64,000 nucleotides of DNA from Clostridium felsineum DSM 794 (GTDB lineage Bacteria > Bacillota > Clostridia > Clostridiales > Clostridiaceae): positions 124,001 to 188,000 of the forward strand of contig NZ_CP096981.1 of assembly GCF_002006355.2 (NCBI RefSeq). Reading direction: 5' to 3'. Shown piece after piece: positions 61,395-64,000 of this stretch. Position 1 is the first letter of the stretch, and each line of letters starts with the position of its first letter. The notes beneath the pieces are model-generated. The model was not told the DNA's origin and made no database searches. It saw only the letters and a list, made by a program, of their open reading frames with translations. The translations under genes were made by a program, and so were the position numbers.

Positions 61395-61970
61395 ATGAAT
61401 AAAAAAGCAGAATATAAAAGTGCAATACGTTCAAGAAAGCTAATACGCGCAGCTTTCGCTGATTTAATAAAGGAAAAGGATTTAGGGAAAATAACCGTTA
61501 CTGATATAGTTAAACGTGCAGACATTAATCGTGGAACCTTTTATGCACATTATCAAGATGTACAGGCAGTTTCTGACCAAATCGGAAATGAAATAATTGA
61601 AAAAATGTTAGAATTTTTAGGTGAATTTAATTCTAAATGTTTTTTTCAAAATCCCAAGCCTATTCTTTTGAAAGTGTCAAAATGGCTTGAAGATGACTTT
61701 GAATTTTATAAAACTCTAATAAATGCCAATGGGGCTGAACAATTCCTTGAAGAGCTAAAAACCATATTTGTTAATTACATGGAATTCGATAGTGCTGTTC
61801 CCGATAGCATAAAAAAAACACCTACCTTTCGTATACGTGTAAATTTCTTTGCAGGTGGAATTCTTAATATATTTCAAGTGTGGTTTAACGGTGATCTTGA
61901 GTATTCCTTTGATGAACTCTCACAAGAAGTGAGTGACATTATCTCTTGTGCTTCTGAACCATTTTTTTAG
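61395..61970 (+). CDS. TetR-family regulator
   Basis: 191 residues. The HTH is GKITVTDIVKRADINRGTFYAHYQDVQAV-like (about 32-60), and the ligand domain is of the TetR_C_7 type. Divergent from the RND transporter and probably its repressor through the inverted repeat between them. AAGGAGA precedes the ATG. Confidence 0.87.
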   Translation: MNKKAEYKSAIRSRKLIRAAFADLIKEKDLGKITVTDIVKRADINRGTFYAHYQDVQAVSDQIGNEIIEKMLEFLGEFNSKCFFQNPKPILLKVSKWLEDDFEFYKTLINANGAEQFLEELKTIFVNYMEFDSAVPDSIKKTPTFRIRVNFFAGGILNIFQVWFNGDLEYSFDELSQEVSDIISCASEPFF

Positions 61971-62107
61971 AGTTTTTCATACTACCATTTTACAATTTTT
62001 GTTATAAAACTTATATTTTAAAAAAACAGTTTACACTTTGTTTCCTCTAATGTAATATTATAGATAAAGTAAATAATATCACAAAACTTACAATTGGAAG
62101 ATAAAAA

Positions 62108-62536
62108 ATGAAAAAAAGATTAACAAGTTTGGTTTTAGGTGGATTAATTGCTGTATCAGCAATAATTGCTCCATACGCATCAGCCAGTGCTGCAACAAGG
62201 CAAATAGACTTATCAGGATGGCAGAATGATACTTACACAGTAAGTGCAGTATTAGAAAGAAATGACACAGACAACTATGATTTCACTGCTCCAGTATCAG
62301 GAACATATACCTTCACTACAGCTGCATCCTTTGGGAGTAAGGGAATACTTAACGACTTAACAACTAAACAAACCTATATTGACGTTAGTAGTGGTCAGGG
62401 TAAAAATTTTCTTATAAGAAAGCACTTAAATCAAGGTGATTCCTGTGATTTAGCAGTTAAGAGCTTTGCTATCGACCCAGCCAGAAGACAATGGGGCTCA
62501 TATAGCCTTTTTATAAATATAACACAAGATCATTAA
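62108..62536 (+). CDS. Small secreted protein, pre-peptidase-C-like fold
   Basis: 142 residues. Signal peptide 1-29 (ends ASAA). The mature part (NDTYTVSAVLERNDTDNYDF, TAPVSGTYTFTTA) is beta-rich and recalls PPC-type domains of secreted enzymes, here standing alone. Function unknown. The site is weak (TTGGAAG). A run of related secreted genes follows. Confidence 0.6.
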   Translation: MKKRLTSLVLGGLIAVSAIIAPYASASAATRQIDLSGWQNDTYTVSAVLERNDTDNYDFTAPVSGTYTFTTAASFGSKGILNDLTTKQTYIDVSSGQGKNFLIRKHLNQGDSCDLAVKSFAIDPARRQWGSYSLFINITQDH

Positions 62537-62759
62537 TATATTTCTGGTATAGTACTTAAAATATATACATTACAAAGTATCTAAACTCTACACTTGATGT
62601 AGTTTAGATACTTTATTTTATTACATCCAATTACAAAACATATTATATAAATATTATAAAAGCTAAAATTATAAGTATTAGTTTTTGTAATTTATTGACA
62701 TATTATTTATTAAGAACTATAATATATTAAAAATGTAACTAATTAGGAGGCGTTTATCA

Positions 62760-63812
62760 TTGATAAACAAACATTTTAAAGTAATTATGTCTTCAATCAT
62801 ATTTGCTATGTTGGCATCATCAACAACTTTTGCCAAGCAAATAATAAATTCTACAAATGGTCCAAGCCTAAAAAATAAAGGTCCTGTTATTTTTAATACA
62901 AAAAAGCTTAAAACAAATCCAATAATAACTACTAAACAATATACTAAAACCTACCCTAATACAAAAAATACACCACCTAGCACATTTAACCCTTTAACAG
63001 CTACTGATACTGAATTAGATAAATATGGCTTTCCTTCAAGACCTACAGATAAAAAACAATTAGCTCAGTGGGAAAATGCTATGCGTCATGCTAAAAAACA
63101 CGTTTCACTAAAAATTAAGAATTCAAATACAACTCATGGAACATCTCAAAGCCCTAATTGGACTGGATACGTGTGCCAAGGTTCAAGTAATAATAATACT
63201 AAATTTTATCAATCTTGTACTGAGTTTTTTATACCTCAATACAATGGCAGTACCAATGATGACCCAGCAATTTGGACAGGTATAGGTGGCTATAATGGTA
63301 GCTATTCTATTGTACAAGCGGGGGCTGATTTAAATGCTACAGGAAGTCCTTATTCTGGTACTACATATGGTGGAACTACACAATATGAATTTTGGATTGA
63401 GGATTTTCCAGAAAATGTATCATATGCATCAGGTATTCCAATAAAACCAGGAGATGAGGTATTTGTAAATGTAAAATATTCTCCAACCACCCATCAATCA
63501 ACTGCTTACTTTGAAAATGATACAACATCACAATATGGAAGTGTAAATTTTGACGGTACATATTATGATGGTTCAAGCGCAGACTTCGTATGTGAAGCTA
63601 CTGGCTCTCAATATCATGGTAATTGGCCAAGCATAAACTTTGTAGGAAATATGGCATATTATAATTATAATGAATCAACTGGAAAAGGTGATAGTTCTTA
63701 TCTACCATTACTTAATTACGATACAATAAATTTACAATCAGGCAATTATACAGAAGCTGTCCCATCCAGTATTACCAGCAAACTTGGTGGATTTATGATA
63801 AATACTTATTAA
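62760..63812 (+). CDS. Secreted peptidase G1-like (eqolisin) protein
   Basis: 350 residues. Signal peptide 1-25, a 100-residue pro region, then a beta-sandwich domain of the G1 family: WTGYVCQGSSNNNTKFYQSC, AIWTGIGGYNGSYSIVQAGA and IPIKPGDEVFVNVKY. The catalytic glutamine is about Q186 in SIVQAGA. The catalytic glutamate of eqolisins (AEW) is replaced by Asp in SSADFVCE, so activity is uncertain. The TTG start follows AGGAGGCG. Acid-adapted glutamic peptidases are mainly fungal, with bacterial relatives known. Confidence 0.75.
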   Translation: MINKHFKVIMSSIIFAMLASSTTFAKQIINSTNGPSLKNKGPVIFNTKKLKTNPIITTKQYTKTYPNTKNTPPSTFNPLTATDTELDKYGFPSRPTDKKQLAQWENAMRHAKKHVSLKIKNSNTTHGTSQSPNWTGYVCQGSSNNNTKFYQSCTEFFIPQYNGSTNDDPAIWTGIGGYNGSYSIVQAGADLNATGSPYSGTTYGGTTQYEFWIEDFPENVSYASGIPIKPGDEVFVNVKYSPTTHQSTAYFENDTTSQYGSVNFDGTYYDGSSADFVCEATGSQYHGNWPSINFVGNMAYYNYNESTGKGDSSYLPLLNYDTINLQSGNYTEAVPSSITSKLGGFMINTY

Positions 63813-63866
63813 TTTAAAAACATCAACTTATCTATGTATAACCATAATAATAACCTAACTGAAACG

Positions 63867-63904
63867 CACTACAAATATTAGCTTACTTACTAATACTTGT
63901 AGTG
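63867..63904. terminator. Terminator after the G1-like peptidase
   Basis: CACTACAAATATTAG (63867-63881) pairs with CTAATACTTGTAGTG (63890-63904), one mismatch, then TATTTTTA. Confidence 0.75.
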
Positions 63905-64000
63905 TATTTTTAATAAAAAATATTCAACTACACTAACACCAAGATTTAACAAGCTCTTTCTAGTTTGATATTCCATAATCAAATCATATATGTACATATT
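63890..64000 (-). CDS. Possible 3' end of a gene running off the window
   Basis: A minus-strand frame is open from the edge to a TAG at 63890 and encodes NMYIYDLIMEYQTRKSLLNL, then GVSVVEYFLLKIHYKY. Its composition is protein-like, but at 36 residues chance is possible, and its end overlaps the terminator hairpin. Unrecognised. Confidence 0.25.
   Translation of the reverse strand, partial: NMYIYDLIMEYQTRKSLLNLGVSVVEYFLLKIHYKY

Overview
The window is low-GC Gram-positive DNA: AT-rich, with AGGAGG-type ribosome binding sites, frequent TTG/GTG starts and many U-tailed hairpin terminators. The gene set points to a solvent-forming Clostridium close to C. acetobutylicum. It includes a bifunctional AdhE2-type aldehyde/alcohol dehydrogenase, class I FBP aldolase, pectate lyases, a secreted M6 metalloprotease, CotJC-type Mn catalase, SpoIIP-like proteins and a C-GCAxxG protein. 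A complete ParM/ParR actin-type partition locus with a repeat-rich upstream region (564-2266), together with genes resembling those I recall from the solventogenic megaplasmid pSOL1 (adhE2, class I aldolase, metalloprotease, pectate lyase), suggests a large plasmid. This is inference; no replication gene is seen.

Layout. 1-2.3 kb: 5' part of a secreted esterase gene, then parMR. 2.3-6.3 kb: two small membrane proteins, then adhE with a well-formed promoter, a Rex-type operator over the -35 and a further large inverted repeat. 6.3-11.0 kb: DMT exporter with a possible attenuator, small unknown protein, MerR regulator with a duplicated ligand domain, LysE exporter/HxlR/GNAT. 11.1-20.8 kb: an M-box Mg2+ riboswitch and the first codons of an mgtA-type Mg2+ P-type ATPase. 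That gene is cut by about 8.2 kb of foreign DNA and resumes at 19.9 kb. The foreign DNA holds a decayed Tn3-family transposase, itself split by a 3 kb LysR/QueG-like/LysE cargo, and tandem cassettes of an unrecognised gene family. 20.9-23.9 kb: NimA-like flavoprotein, AbrB-ABC transporter operon, GNAT. 24-28 kb: arsRBCDA arsenic operon (arsB is ACR3 type). 28-37.7 kb: C-GCAxxG protein, GNAT, two MarR regulators, a frameshifted BAAT-type thioesterase, SpoIIP-like protein, b5-like lipoprotein, ferritin-like protein, flavodoxin-ferredoxin fusion, LysR-MetE-like pair. 37.7-44 kb: secreted metalloprotease, membrane glycosyltransferase, aldolase, GH18. 44-50.5 kb: GNAT, Nudix, a degraded toxin/immunity locus, esterase, Mn catalase, Ser/Thr kinase with a His-rich partner, Cys-rich four-helix protein. 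50.6-54.6 kb: two pectate lyases. 54.7-62 kb: MFS exporter, radical-SAM/SPASM maturase with a divergent 37-residue peptide gene, RND pump with TetR regulator. 62-64 kb: secreted protein and a G1-like peptidase.

The best candidate for an undescribed system is the radical-SAM/SPASM enzyme (56021-57517), with its fused N-terminal PqqD-like region, and the 37-residue Cys-containing ORF at 57805-57918, which has a near-perfect ribosome binding site and its own terminator. Together they look like a small RiPP (ribosomally made, post-translationally modified peptide) locus, perhaps using the neighbouring MFS protein for export. The tandem cassettes at 17.4-19.9 kb are a second uncharacterised unit. 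Several genes are broken (mgtA, tnpA, the HNH toxin, the BAAT-like thioesterase, one cassette copy), so this is a rearranged accessory region.
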